DNA of 64,000 bases from Cohnella silvisoli (GTDB lineage Bacteria > Bacillota > Bacilli > Paenibacillales > Paenibacillaceae). Both the position numbers and the translations under genes were made by a program. The stretch is from the NCBI RefSeq assembly GCF_021190915.1, contig NZ_JAIOAP010000017.1, positions 115,665-179,664 of the forward strand, in the 5' to 3' direction. This document shows positions 1-7,964 of this stretch, one piece after another. Each line of letters begins with the position of its first letter. Within the stretch, counting starts at the first letter, position 1. The notes beneath the pieces were generated by a model. That model made no database searches and was not told the DNA's origin. It saw only the letters and a program-made list of their open reading frames with translations.

Positions 1-399
1 GTAGTATTTGTCGATAAGCTGTTAACGCAAGAAGAAGTTGTTCAATCTCTCGTTCTATCAGACATCTATTTGACTCCATATCTTGGCAAGGAACAAGCGG
101 TTAGCGGTACGCTTGCCTACGGAATAGGTTATGGAAGAGTTATCATCTCTACCCCCTATCGTTATGCAACGGAAATGTTAGCGGATGGCCGAGGGCTGCT
201 CGCCAACTTCCGCGATCCGAAGTCTTTGGAGACGAGTATTCTGGACATCATGGATCATCCTGACAAGAAGAAGCGCATGGAACAAAAGACTCTTGATCTC
301 GGACGCACGATGATGTGGAACAAAATTGCCAAACAATATGCCGCGCTCATTAGGGAATCAGTCAAATCCCAATTTGAGATTCAGGGGAGTGTGATTTAA
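1..399 (+). CDS. Glycosyltransferase, C-terminal part (5' end outside window)
   Basis: The frame is open from base 1, so this is the 3' end of a longer gene. The visible 132 residues resemble the C-terminal Rossmann half of a GT4-type (GT-B) glycosyltransferase: a segment reading DIYLTPYLGKEQAVSGTLAY followed by a GRG-LANF-DP stretch, as in the nucleotide-sugar binding face, and an amphipathic C-terminal helix. The stop overlaps the start of the next gene by one base (TAATG), indicating translational coupling. Donor and acceptor cannot be told. A guanylyltransferase two genes downstream makes GDP-mannose a reasonable donor, which is inference. Confidence 0.8.
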   Translation, partial: VVFVDKLLTQEEVVQSLVLSDIYLTPYLGKEQAVSGTLAYGIGYGRVIISTPYRYATEMLADGRGLLANFRDPKSLETSILDIMDHPDKKKRMEQKTLDLGRTMMWNKIAKQYAALIRESVKSQFEIQGSVI

Positions 400-1502
400 T
401 GGAGAAACTTAAAATAAAGCCATTGCAATCAGAATATCTGCGTAGATTAACCGACGACACCGGTATTTTCCAACATACCAAATTCGGAATACCCGATCGC
501 AGCAAAGGCTACACGACCGATGATAATGCACGGGCATTGATTGCCGCTGTCATGCTGCACGGAAATAGCGAAGATGAGGGTTGGATTGATCTAATAACTA
601 CCTATTTATCCTTTGTCCATCATGCCCAGAATGAGGATGGAAGCTTTCGGAACTTCATGGATTATAACCGCAATTTCATTGAAAACATTGGCTCGGAAGA
701 TTGTTTAGGTCGATGCGTATGGGCACTCGGATTCGCGCTTTCGGAGCCTGCCGTTCCCGATAACCTCCTTAATAGCTGCAGGTATATGATCAATCAAGCG
801 CTTCCTCGCGTCGCTGAGTTGCGCTCTCCAAGAGCAATGGCCTATGCAATTATAGGACTTAGTTATTTGCTCGAAACAAAAGACTCCCTATCCTATGCCT
901 TTCCTTATCCTTATATAGAAAAAAGCGAAGAAGCTTTCAAGTTCCTGCCGCACAAACGAATACGAGAAATAGTCGAGGAAATGGCAGATCGTCTTCAATT
1001 GCAGTATGACCACTACGATAGATCGGATTGGCATTGGTTTGAGGACAGCATCACTTACGGTAACGCCATGCTGCCTTGGGCTCTGTTCAAAGCATCACGA
1101 ATAAGCGGCAGAAAGGATTTGCGTTATACGGCCAAGTCGAGCCTTGATTTCCTTGCATCGCTAACCTTCACATCGGATGGTTATTTCAAACCCATCGGCA
1201 GCAACGGCTGGCTTGTCCGTGGCGAAGAGGCGGCATTGCATGACGAACAGCCGATTGAGGCTTGCGAAATGCTTCTTGCTTTTCATGAAGCTTATGAAAT
1301 TCTAGGAAGTCCCTCCTACTTTAATAAGGCTAGCCTTTGCTTGGACTGGTTTCATGGCCGCAATTCGAGCAAACAATCCATGATCGATCCGCAGACTGGC
1401 GGTTGCTATGACGGTATACATGCCGACGGATTGAACCTTAATCAAGGCTCGGAGAACATCATCTCCTATTGCATCGCACATACGGTGATCCACCATGCAT
1501 AA
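399..1502 (+). CDS. Uncharacterised glycan-locus protein, likely alpha/alpha-barrel
   Basis: A 367-residue soluble protein with no signal peptide or membrane segment. Its Trp/Tyr-rich repeated helical character (motifs GYTTDDNARAL, DGSFRNFMDY, SDWHWFEDSITYGNAMLPWAL) suggests an (alpha/alpha)6-barrel like those of glycoside hydrolases and epimerases. I recall such proteins being encoded beside GT4 glycosyltransferases, but I cannot name a reaction. It starts inside the upstream stop codon and overlaps the next gene by 8 bases, so the three genes are almost certainly co-transcribed. The tight coupling implies a common glycan or oligosaccharide pathway. Confidence 0.75.
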   Translation: MEKLKIKPLQSEYLRRLTDDTGIFQHTKFGIPDRSKGYTTDDNARALIAAVMLHGNSEDEGWIDLITTYLSFVHHAQNEDGSFRNFMDYNRNFIENIGSEDCLGRCVWALGFALSEPAVPDNLLNSCRYMINQALPRVAELRSPRAMAYAIIGLSYLLETKDSLSYAFPYPYIEKSEEAFKFLPHKRIREIVEEMADRLQLQYDHYDRSDWHWFEDSITYGNAMLPWALFKASRISGRKDLRYTAKSSLDFLASLTFTSDGYFKPIGSNGWLVRGEEAALHDEQPIEACEMLLAFHEAYEILGSPSYFNKASLCLDWFHGRNSSKQSMIDPQTGGCYDGIHADGLNLNQGSENIISYCIAHTVIHHA

Positions 1503-2574
1503 GTTCGTGACGATCTTAGCAGGTGGCGGCGGTACAAGGTTCTGGCCTTTATCCCGGCAAGAAATGCCCAAGCAATTATTAAACATAAGCGGTAACGATA
1601 TTATGCTCAATGACACAATAGGCAGGTTTAACGGTGTAATTCCGCTGGAAAATACGATAGTCGTAACCAATTCATCGCAAGCCGTACAGTTGGAAAGCAT
1701 TATGCACATTAGCGTACCCGCAAGCAACATTCTGGTTGAGCCCCTAGCGCGCAATACAGCGGCAAGCATCCTCTACGCGGCCTTATTCATTAACCAGAAA
1801 TTCGGTGATTCCTTAATGGTTGTATCTCCTTCCGACCATCATATTACGGATGAGACCAAGTATAAGAAGACGTTAACCGAGGCATGCTCCGTCGCTGAAG
1901 AAACGGATAAGATCGTAACGATCGGCATCAAACCGACCTTTCCTTCAACCGGCTATGGCTACATCTCCCACTCAGGCGGCACGTATATGACCAAGCCTTG
2001 CAACGTTTATGAAGTAGTTGAATTCGTTGAGAAGCCGAGCTTCAATGTTGCGCAAGAATATTTGTCTTCGGGAAATTATTTATGGAACAGCGGAATCTTC
2101 ATATGGAAAACATCGGTTATTATCGATAATTTCAAACGTTATCTCCCTAGACTTTATAAAGCGATGCTGCCCCTCGTCGATGATAGCGATCGTGATCATC
2201 AGAAAGATATCATTCGTGAAATCTACCCTAATCTTCAAAGTACTTCTATCGACTACGGAATCTTGGAGCGCAGTGATGAAGTGGTCGTCATCCCCGGAGA
2301 TTTCGGATGGAATGACATCGGAAGTTGGGATGCTCTTGGCGCAATCATTCCTCCGGATGAATTCGGCAATATTGTTAAAGCGAAGCATGTAGGTATCCAG
2401 ACAAAGAACTCCATCATATATGGGGAAGAAAGACTCGTTACCACGATAGGCATTGACGGCTTAATCATAGCGGATACGAAAGACGCACTATTAATCTGCT
2501 CGAAGGATAGAGCCCAAGACGTGAAAGATATCGTTGTCCTGCTGAAAAAAAGCGGAATGCGGGAATATATATGA
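1495..2574 (+). CDS. manC: Mannose-1-phosphate guanylyltransferase
   Basis: Catalyses GTP + mannose-1-phosphate to GDP-mannose. The N-terminus carries the nucleotidyltransferase signature GGGGTRFWPLSR followed by a PKQ motif. The sugar-phosphate motif EFVEKP lies near residue 180 and the NSGIF and DYGILER segments follow. At 359 residues it has only the pyrophosphorylase domain and lacks the C-terminal cupin isomerase domain of the bifunctional ~470-residue enzymes. It overlaps the preceding gene by 8 bases and is the last gene of the operon. The convergent gene begins 3 bases beyond its stop. Family call is secure; the symbol is by homology. Confidence 0.9.
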   Translation: MHKFVTILAGGGGTRFWPLSRQEMPKQLLNISGNDIMLNDTIGRFNGVIPLENTIVVTNSSQAVQLESIMHISVPASNILVEPLARNTAASILYAALFINQKFGDSLMVVSPSDHHITDETKYKKTLTEACSVAEETDKIVTIGIKPTFPSTGYGYISHSGGTYMTKPCNVYEVVEFVEKPSFNVAQEYLSSGNYLWNSGIFIWKTSVIIDNFKRYLPRLYKAMLPLVDDSDRDHQKDIIREIYPNLQSTSIDYGILERSDEVVVIPGDFGWNDIGSWDALGAIIPPDEFGNIVKAKHVGIQTKNSIIYGEERLVTTIGIDGLIIADTKDALLICSKDRAQDVKDIVVLLKKSGMREYI

Positions 2575-2577
2575 CGT

Positions 2578-3333
2578 TCATTCAGTCCTTGGATCGCTGT
2601 CCATAATGAGATGTCCTTGCTCAAGTTCAATCTCATAGAAGCCTGCCATATCCCGGGCCTGGAAATCGATCGTCTTGTTGCTGCCCATCACAATAATATT
2701 CCGGATGTCAATCTCATCCGTCGCCGGCAAAGAAAAAGCCATTATGTAAGCATACGTTTCTCTAAGCGTCGTATGAATGGCGTTGATTAGTCTGTCATTC
2801 TTTGGTTTTCCCATTAGATTCATGATTATAGCTCCCCTTGAGTCGAGCTTGTCCAAAGTCATTTCGAAAAACTCGAGTGATGTTAAATGAAGCGGAGTTC
2901 CCCTATTCGTGAAAGCATCCAAGATTATATAATGAAATGCTTTAGATTGTTCCTTCCTAAGGATCTCGCGCCCATCGCCTACAACGACATTATCCTTGCG
3001 GTACCCAAAGAAACGCTTGCTTAACTCCACTACTCTCTCGTCGATTTCCGCTACTGTAAATCGCTTATCCGGGTAATGGTTGGCGATCGTCCCAATCCCG
3101 TGGCCAATGACAAACACGTTATCGAACGACGGATCGTTGAACTCCATTAAATGTATAATGGCTCTCTGATATTTAAGCACGATGCGCTTCGGATCCTTCA
3201 AGTCTATTGCACCTTGTATCGCATCATCTGCAAACTGCATGCAACGATATTTCCCCATCTCCCCATATAACTGGGCAGCATCGTAAACCATAATCTCATT
3301 AAACAAGCTGAGCTCCTTAGCTAGTTGATGCAA
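2578..3333 (-). CDS. Spermidine synthase-like methyltransferase-fold protein
   Basis: A 251-residue Rossmann-fold protein of the spermidine synthase / PABMT group. It has a first-strand glycine loop (FVIGHGIGT), an acidic strand-2 end (VAEIDERVVELSKRFF) and GDGREIL followed by YIILDAF. In true spermidine synthases the loop is usually GGGDG; here it is HGIGT, and the N-terminal tetramerisation strand domain is reduced, so aminopropyl transfer is not assured. The start is TTG, placed 9 bases after a GGAG; no in-frame ATG fits. It converges on manC. Confidence 0.75.
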   Translation of the reverse strand: MHQLAKELSLFNEIMVYDAAQLYGEMGKYRCMQFADDAIQGAIDLKDPKRIVLKYQRAIIHLMEFNDPSFDNVFVIGHGIGTIANHYPDKRFTVAEIDERVVELSKRFFGYRKDNVVVGDGREILRKEQSKAFHYIILDAFTNRGTPLHLTSLEFFEMTLDKLDSRGAIIMNLMGKPKNDRLINAIHTTLRETYAYIMAFSLPATDEIDIRNIIVMGSNKTIDFQARDMAGFYEIELEQGHLIMDSDPRTE

Positions 3334-3435
3334 ATCATCGATCTCCTTAGCCCATTTTAAATTGATTTGTAACCATTTGAGCCTAACACAATACTCTGTA
3401 TAGACAAATGACTATTTTTAAGCGGAGGTTATGTT

Positions 3436-3840
3436 ATGGATCGTGGATTTTTTCCCGGCGGCGGTTTTGGTGGAGGGTTTGGCCGTCCCTTCTTTCGTCC
3501 GTTTCGCCATCCCTTTTTCCCTAACCGGTTTTTGTTCCCATTTTTCTTCTTTTCCCCGTTCTTCTTTCCCTTCTTCAGAGACGGTAAATCGGATGACATG
3601 TTATTCGCGCAGCACCAAGCTCAACATGGCGACACGTTAGCAGCGGTAGGCCACAGGTATAACATCCCTCACTCCATTCTGGAGGAGGCCAACCCGCACA
3701 TTGCCAACCCGAATCAATTGAATGCCGGAGATATCGTATACGTACCTCGTATTTCTAATATGGTTTGCCAAAAAACGTATACGGAGATGCCGGTTTCCGC
3801 GCAGCAAAATCAGCCGATGTACCAGGGACAGCGGGCATAA
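3436..3840 (+). CDS. Phe-rich LysM-domain protein, probably spore-associated
   Basis: A 134-residue protein with two parts. Residues 1-50 are low-complexity, rich in Phe, Pro, Gly and Arg (GGGFGGGFGRP, then FFFFSPFFFPFF), with no classical signal peptide. Residues about 62-107 form one LysM domain (QHGDTLAAVGHRYNI ... NPNQLNAGDIVYVP) that binds N-acetylglucosamine-containing glycans. This architecture recalls LysM coat and cortex proteins such as SafA, and it sits beside a spoVA-type operon. The ATG at 3436 is 7 bases after GGAGG; an overlapping ATG at 3431 is too close to that site. The spore location is inference. Confidence 0.8.
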   Translation: MDRGFFPGGGFGGGFGRPFFRPFRHPFFPNRFLFPFFFFSPFFFPFFRDGKSDDMLFAQHQAQHGDTLAAVGHRYNIPHSILEEANPHIANPNQLNAGDIVYVPRISNMVCQKTYTEMPVSAQQNQPMYQGQRA

Positions 3841-3884
3841 GAAAAATCGCCCTGCATACTGATTTGACAGCATGCAGGGCGATT
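3841..3884 (-). terminator. Intrinsic terminator of the spoVA-type operon
   Basis: A perfect 12-bp stem (3846-3857 with 3872-3883) closes a 14-base loop. Read on the minus strand it is followed by a run of five T, so it ends the minus-strand transcript coming from yhcN. It could also stop the LysM gene weakly from the other side. Confidence 0.8.
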
Positions 3885-3898
3885 GGTTCCCGAGGAAA

Positions 3899-4390
3899 CT
3901 ATTTAGGGGTAGGGAATATCCGTTGAATCATTTCGCTGAATTCTTCAAAAAAACCGGAAACGGGTTTTCCTTCCCGAACTTTATTTACATAGCCATTGAC
4001 GCGACTGATAAAATCCGGATTTGTTGAAACATAAACGTTCTGGACATTCGGATCAACCGCTCTAACTTGCTGTGCAATCCGATTTTCTATTTCATGTGAA
4101 AGTTGTTGATTATTTACTAACATCGCTGCTACGTATGCATTTCGTTTAGTCACCAATACGTTGGCTTGCCGGACTCCCTTTATCTGCGTTATTTTTGCAG
4201 CGGCTTTATCGGCCACCCGAATCCGATGATCAACGGTTTCTCGCGGATTTGTAATCTGTTGTTGACTTAGAGTTCCAGGATTATGGATGGTTTGTTGCCT
4301 CATTTGATTGCCTTGATAACTTTGATTGTTCGTACATCCCGCAACTAATATACATAAGGTTGTTACCGTAAAAATAATTATTTTTTTCAA
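3899..4390 (-). CDS. YhcN/YlaJ-family sporulation lipoprotein
   Basis: A 163-residue lipoprotein with a basic N-terminus, a hydrophobic stretch and the lipobox LVAGC (Cys at residue 19). The rest contains the YhcN/YlaJ domain, with VADKAAAKITQIKGVRQANVLVT then YVAAM. These proteins occur in the inner spore membrane or germination apparatus. It is the last gene of the minus-strand operon that starts with the DUF421 gene, 55 bases after spoVAEb, which is its usual position in spoVA-2mob operons. Confidence 0.85.
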   Translation of the reverse strand: MKKIIIFTVTTLCILVAGCTNNQSYQGNQMRQQTIHNPGTLSQQQITNPRETVDHRIRVADKAAAKITQIKGVRQANVLVTKRNAYVAAMLVNNQQLSHEIENRIAQQVRAVDPNVQNVYVSTNPDFISRVNGYVNKVREGKPVSGFFEEFSEMIQRIFPTPK

Positions 4391-4445
4391 TTTCCTGTCA
4401 CTCCTCGCAATGGGTTTGTCATTAGTTTCTCGATTTTTGAATGAT

Positions 4446-4796
4446 TTAACCCTTCGGCTTTACGACCAAAGCTGCAAGAAACGAGAAAATAATCGCGGCT
4501 GAAATTCCCGCGCTCGTTACCTTAAAGATCCCCGTGATGACTCCAATCCATCCATCTTTTTTTAATTCTTCTAAGGCTCCATGGACGAGCGCATTGCCAA
4601 AGCTGGTAATAGGAACAGATGCCCCGGCGCCCGCGAATTTGATAAACGGATCATAAAGGCCGACACCGTCCAATAGGGCACCTAACACCACCAGAAGCGT
4701 CATCGTATGAGCCGGAGTCAGCTTGAACACATCGAAACAGATTTGTCCGAATATGCAAATCGCTCCTCCGATAATAAAAGCCCATAAAAAAATCAT
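4446..4796 (-). CDS. spoVAEb: Stage V sporulation protein AE (SpoVAEb type)
   Basis: A 116-residue membrane protein with about four hydrophobic segments and the SpoVAE hallmark GAGASVPITSFGNALVHGA in the middle. SpoVA membrane proteins form the channel that loads and releases dipicolinic acid in the spore core. The start overlaps the spoVAD stop (ATGA), and a GGAGGT sits inside the end of spoVAD, so the two are coupled. The length fits the short AEb form. Confidence 0.9.
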   Translation of the reverse strand: MIFLWAFIIGGAICIFGQICFDVFKLTPAHTMTLLVVLGALLDGVGLYDPFIKFAGAGASVPITSFGNALVHGALEELKKDGWIGVITGIFKVTSAGISAAIIFSFLAALVVKPKG

Positions 4797-5809
4797 CTTT
4801 TACCTCCGCTCTCAATGCATACGGCATGAGCGATACAGGGAATGCTTTCGCCTTGCTGGAAGGAAAGGGGCGATAATAAAGCACCGGTCGCCACGACAAG
4901 AATCCGGTTCAATTCCCCTCTGCGCATTCGTTTCAACAGATGTCCATAAGTAACGACGGCGGAGCATCCGCACCCGCTTGCGCCTGCTTGCACCGTCTGT
5001 TTTTCATAATCGTAAACCATCATGCCGCAGTCTTTATATTCGGTTTGCTTGATCGGAAACTTATGCTTTTCAAACAGATCGCAGGCAATTTCGTACCCGA
5101 CCTTAGATAGATCTCCGGTAACAATCAAGTCGTAGTAATCCGGTTCGATATGCAAGTCGCGGAAGTGAGCTTCGATCGTATCGACGGCAGCAGGGGCCAT
5201 AGCCGCACCCATATTAAACGGATCCGTTAGTCCCATATCGACAACCCTGCCGATCGTAGCTGCGGTCACCGCCAATCCTTTGCCTTCATGAGAAATAACG
5301 GAAGCGCCGGCGCCCGTTACCGTAAATTGCGCCGTAGGCGGTTTTTGCGAACCGTATTCCGTAGGATATCGGAATTGTTTCTCTACGGAAGCGTTATGGC
5401 TGCAAGCACTAGCCAGTACATACTTGGCGGAACGGGAATTTACGATCATTGCCGCGATCGCCAGACTTTCCATGGAGGTAGAGCAGGCCCCGAACACTCC
5501 GAGATAGGGAATGGCTAATGTTCGCGCGGCAAAGCTGCTGCTAATGATTTGATTCATCAGATCACCGCCAACAAAGAAATTAACCTGTTCTTTGGTCAAT
5601 CCCGCATTCTCGATAGCAAGCTTAGCGGCTTCCTCCAATAATACCTTCTCCGCTTTTTCCCAGCTTTCCTGGCCTAACATTAAATCCCCGTGGATAATGT
5701 CATAATCGTTCGCCAGCGGGCCTTGCCCTTCGAACGGACCGACAACGGTAGCGGCAGCTTGTATGATCGGACGATTTTCAAATTTCCAGCTTTGGTGTCC
5801 TATGAGCAT
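4793..5809 (-). CDS. spoVAD: Stage V sporulation protein AD
   Basis: A 338-residue thiolase-fold protein, the peripheral SpoVA component known to bind dipicolinic acid. Family features include the GVFGACSTSMESLAIA segment near residue 110, CSHNASVEKQFRYPTEYG and the C-terminal GASGCGCSA. The ATG is preceded by AGGAGGG about 9 bases upstream. It lies 2 bases after spoVAC and overlaps spoVAEb, forming the C-D-Eb order. Confidence 0.93.
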   Translation of the reverse strand: MLIGHQSWKFENRPIIQAAATVVGPFEGQGPLANDYDIIHGDLMLGQESWEKAEKVLLEEAAKLAIENAGLTKEQVNFFVGGDLMNQIISSSFAARTLAIPYLGVFGACSTSMESLAIAAMIVNSRSAKYVLASACSHNASVEKQFRYPTEYGSQKPPTAQFTVTGAGASVISHEGKGLAVTAATIGRVVDMGLTDPFNMGAAMAPAAVDTIEAHFRDLHIEPDYYDLIVTGDLSKVGYEIACDLFEKHKFPIKQTEYKDCGMMVYDYEKQTVQAGASGCGCSAVVTYGHLLKRMRRGELNRILVVATGALLSPLSFQQGESIPCIAHAVCIESGGKR

Positions 5810-5811
5810 GA

Positions 5812-6297
5812 TTAGTGCCCTCCTACTGCATTAGGATTGAACAGGAGATGAACAACGCCGACAATAAATGCGGCAACCGTTCCGAAAACAATGACTGGAC
5901 CGGCAATCTCGAACATTTTCCCGCCAACGCCCAGAACAAGTCCCTCGCTGCGGTGTTCGATAGCCGATGAAGCCATTGAATTGGCAAACCCTGTCACGGG
6001 AACGGCAGAACCGGCACCTGCCCATTGACTGATTTTATCGTATACGCCCAAACTGGTTAAAATGACGGAGAGCAGAATCAATACGGCAATCGTAGGATTA
6101 GCCGCCTTTTTCTCGTCAAATCCGCCCCAATGTACAAACATTTCCTGTATCGCTTGTCCAAATAGACAAATCGTACCGCCGGAAATAAACGCGCGAATGC
6201 AATTCTTGAACACAGGCCTTGCCGGTTCTCTTTTGTTAGCGAATTCTTGGTACTCCTGTTGAACGGGTGTTAAGTTCTTTTTCTTGTTATTCGCCAC
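5812..6297 (-). CDS. spoVAC: Stage V sporulation protein AC
   Basis: A 161-residue membrane protein with a charged N-terminal tail (residues 1-30) and about four membrane segments, including the conserved AGAGSAVPVTGFANSMASSAIE. SpoVAC of B. subtilis acts as a mechanosensitive channel in dipicolinate release. The start is GTG, 7 bases after AAGGAG. It follows the DUF421 gene by 12 bases. Confidence 0.92.
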   Translation of the reverse strand: MANNKKKNLTPVQQEYQEFANKREPARPVFKNCIRAFISGGTICLFGQAIQEMFVHWGGFDEKKAANPTIAVLILLSVILTSLGVYDKISQWAGAGSAVPVTGFANSMASSAIEHRSEGLVLGVGGKMFEIAGPVIVFGTVAAFIVGVVHLLFNPNAVGGH

Positions 6298-6309
6298 AAG
6301 AACTCTCCT

Positions 6310-7170
6310 TCATCGATGAAGTACGGGTTTCAAATCCGCAACGATTTCACTCATTTGATTCGCGCATCGTTCGTACATCTCTATTGCTTTTTTATTTTTC
6401 GTGGTTAGCCCGAACAACATAAGATCGGCTTCGCACTGCTTTAAAGTCGCGAATAACGCCGCCTTCTTCTGAGGCAATGGCACTTTGATTTCGTCGTCAA
6501 ATAAATCCACGCTTAATTGACCGTACGAATCGACTTGTCCAAGATAGACATTTTCGATTGCCGCACCCAATTTTTCTAATTCCGTATTCAGCCATTCTCG
6601 GCTTAACCCGATAGTGGCGAGCGGTTCGTCCATAATTTTTCCGTCCATGATAACCATTTGCGGCTCTTGCTCGGGTGCGACTTTGATTCCGAGGTGTTTA
6701 GGGGTTAGCGGTTGATTTTCCCGAGTTAACAACACGTTAATGTCTCCGCTTGGCTCCATGATCGCAAATTCTACGTCAGCCAATTTAAATGCATTTTTTT
6801 TCCTCAATTGCTCCATCAGCTCATCGGAAGTGAGTCTTTCTTTTTTTAAATTATCTTCCAGAACTTTCCCGTCTTTAATTAAGATTCTTCCTTTGCTGTC
6901 AATGAAATCCCTTGCTTTTTTACTTTTTATTTGCATGAATGCCATTCCCAACGAAACAAGTGCCCAAACGAATACGGCAACCAAACCGATGTACCATTTC
7001 CTGTCCGTATCCAAAGAAATGTAGCCGATAATGTTACCGATCGCAATTCCCGTGATGTATTCAAACATAGACATCTGCGATACTTGTCTTTTCCCTAAAA
7101 CCTTCGTAAAAATGAATAATGCGCCAACCGCAATAAAGGTTCGATAAGAAATTTCATACCATTCGGGCAC
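6310..7170 (-). CDS. DUF421 (YetF-type) membrane protein fused to DUF1657
   Basis: First gene of the minus-strand sporulation operon. Residues about 5-75 hold three membrane segments, followed by the soluble DUF421 domain (KGRILIKDGKVLEDNL, IMEPSGDINVLL). The last ~65 residues (QKKAALFATLKQCEADLMLFGL) resemble DUF1657, the domain found alone in the divergent gene at 7367. I chose the GTG at 7170 because AGGAGGATCT lies 7 bases upstream of it; the upstream ATG at 7191 would place that ribosome-binding site inside the coding region. A DUF421+DUF1657 protein heading spoVAC-AD-AEb is characteristic of spoVA-2mob operons. Confidence 0.85.
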   Translation of the reverse strand: MPEWYEISYRTFIAVGALFIFTKVLGKRQVSQMSMFEYITGIAIGNIIGYISLDTDRKWYIGLVAVFVWALVSLGMAFMQIKSKKARDFIDSKGRILIKDGKVLEDNLKKERLTSDELMEQLRKKNAFKLADVEFAIMEPSGDINVLLTRENQPLTPKHLGIKVAPEQEPQMVIMDGKIMDEPLATIGLSREWLNTELEKLGAAIENVYLGQVDSYGQLSVDLFDDEIKVPLPQKKAALFATLKQCEADLMLFGLTTKNKKAIEMYERCANQMSEIVADLKPVLHR

Positions 7171-7231
7171 GCAAGATCCTCCTCTAATCATCTTGGCTGT
7201 TACGTTATAAATTGTTTGTCGAATTCGCCAA

Positions 7232-7238
7232 TATTATG
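7232..7238 (-). promoter_or_regulatory. Candidate SigG-type -10 element for the spoVA-type operon
   Basis: On the minus strand CATAATA fits the forespore SigG -10 pattern CATNNTA. It lies about 60 bases before the GTG of the DUF421 gene. A GGATAA at 7264-7259 could be the -35, but the 20-base gap is longer than the usual 17-18, so this is tentative. Confidence 0.35.
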
Positions 7239-7296
7239 AAACGCAGCGCAAGGAACATTTATCCAATCTTGGAATAAAGAATGGGTTCAGTGCGCT

Positions 7297-7303
7297 CATA
7301 ATA
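7297..7303 (+). promoter_or_regulatory. Candidate SigG-type -10 element for the DUF1657 gene
   Basis: CATAATA on the plus strand, 64 bases before the GTG at 7367, mirrors the element at 7232-7238. GGAATA at 7271-7276 is a possible -35, again with a long 20-base spacer. The two divergent copies suggest coordinated forespore expression. Confidence 0.35.
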
Positions 7304-7366
7304 AACGGTTGCCAGTTCGATAATAACGTCGTTGTAAATAGGAAGATCATTGGAGGAGGTGATATC

Positions 7367-7573
7367 GTGACAGTAGCATCGCAAGTAAAAACATGTGTAG
7401 CTTCGTTAAAAAGCGCTCAAGCAAGTCTTGAGCAATTTGCTTTGGAAACTCAAAATCAAGAAGCAAAAACCCTTTTTACGAATGCGGCCAGCCAAACCGA
7501 TCAAATATTGCAGCAATTGGAAACCCGCGTACAACAATTAGAAAACGAAGAACCTCAATATAAAGGTTTCTAA
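7367..7573 (+). CDS. DUF1657 small protein, divergent from the spoVA-type operon
   Basis: A 68-residue soluble helical protein that is almost entirely one DUF1657 domain (QVKTCVASLKSAQASLEQFA ... FTNAASQTDQILQQLETRVQ), likely a helical hairpin or coiled coil. Start is GTG, 6 bases after GGAGGAGGT. Stand-alone DUF1657 genes accompany spoVA-2mob operons; here the gene is divergent rather than in the same operon. The molecular role is unknown. Confidence 0.85.
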   Translation: MTVASQVKTCVASLKSAQASLEQFALETQNQEAKTLFTNAASQTDQILQQLETRVQQLENEEPQYKGF

Positions 7574-7592
7574 TACGTATAGTTCTTCTATT

Positions 7593-7629
7593 GCAAAAGA
7601 CGTTCCGAATTTCGGAACGTCTTTTGCAG
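7593..7629 (+). terminator. Intrinsic terminator after DUF1657 gene
   Basis: A long perfect inverted repeat (arms about 7593-7608 and 7612-7627) closes a very short loop, ends in CTTTTGC and begins with GCAAAAG. It can work in both directions, so it also insulates the small minus-strand gene at 7688-7819. Confidence 0.75.
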
Positions 7630-7687
7630 TTAATATAGTAGATATTATCCTTGATGGCGCTTGATAAAGCGTTCCGCGTCATACTGA

Positions 7688-7819
7688 TCAGATTTTATCT
7701 ATCTTTATGCAAGACTGTTTAGAACAAAATTGCTTAAGTCCATCCCATCTTCCCCAAATACAACCTTTGCATCTTTGAGGCTGTTTGGGTTGAATGATCA
7801 ACGTATCTAATTTGGACAA
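7688..7819 (-). CDS. Small cysteine-rich protein (43 aa), possible metal-binding knuckle
   Basis: A 43-codon frame from a TTG at 7819 to a TGA at 7688-7690. It is preceded by GGAGTGGAG, giving a Shine-Dalgarno at usable spacing. The protein is basic, contains four Cys as CKGC then C-x4-C, plus two Trp (CIWGRW), and no signal peptide. The Cys spacing suggests a structural zinc site. It fills an otherwise empty gap between two plus-strand genes and the DUF1657 terminator lies downstream of it. I believe similar short proteins occur in Bacilli but cannot name a function. Confidence 0.6.
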   Translation of the reverse strand: MSKLDTLIIQPKQPQRCKGCIWGRWDGLKQFCSKQSCIKIDKI

Positions 7820-7964
7820 TTTCTCCACTCCTAAACTAAGGGATTATATGTGGCAATATCCGTAGGTTTCGCTAGTTTAACGATTTCGATTCAAACAACA
7901 TAAAAGGATTTACATTTGCGAATGATACCTTTGATTGCCGATGCATGGATTGGAGGTACAAGAT

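Noticed and set aside
1302..1769. 155-codon minus-strand frame opposite the glycan genes
   Set aside because: Antisense to two coupled genes; no start signal.
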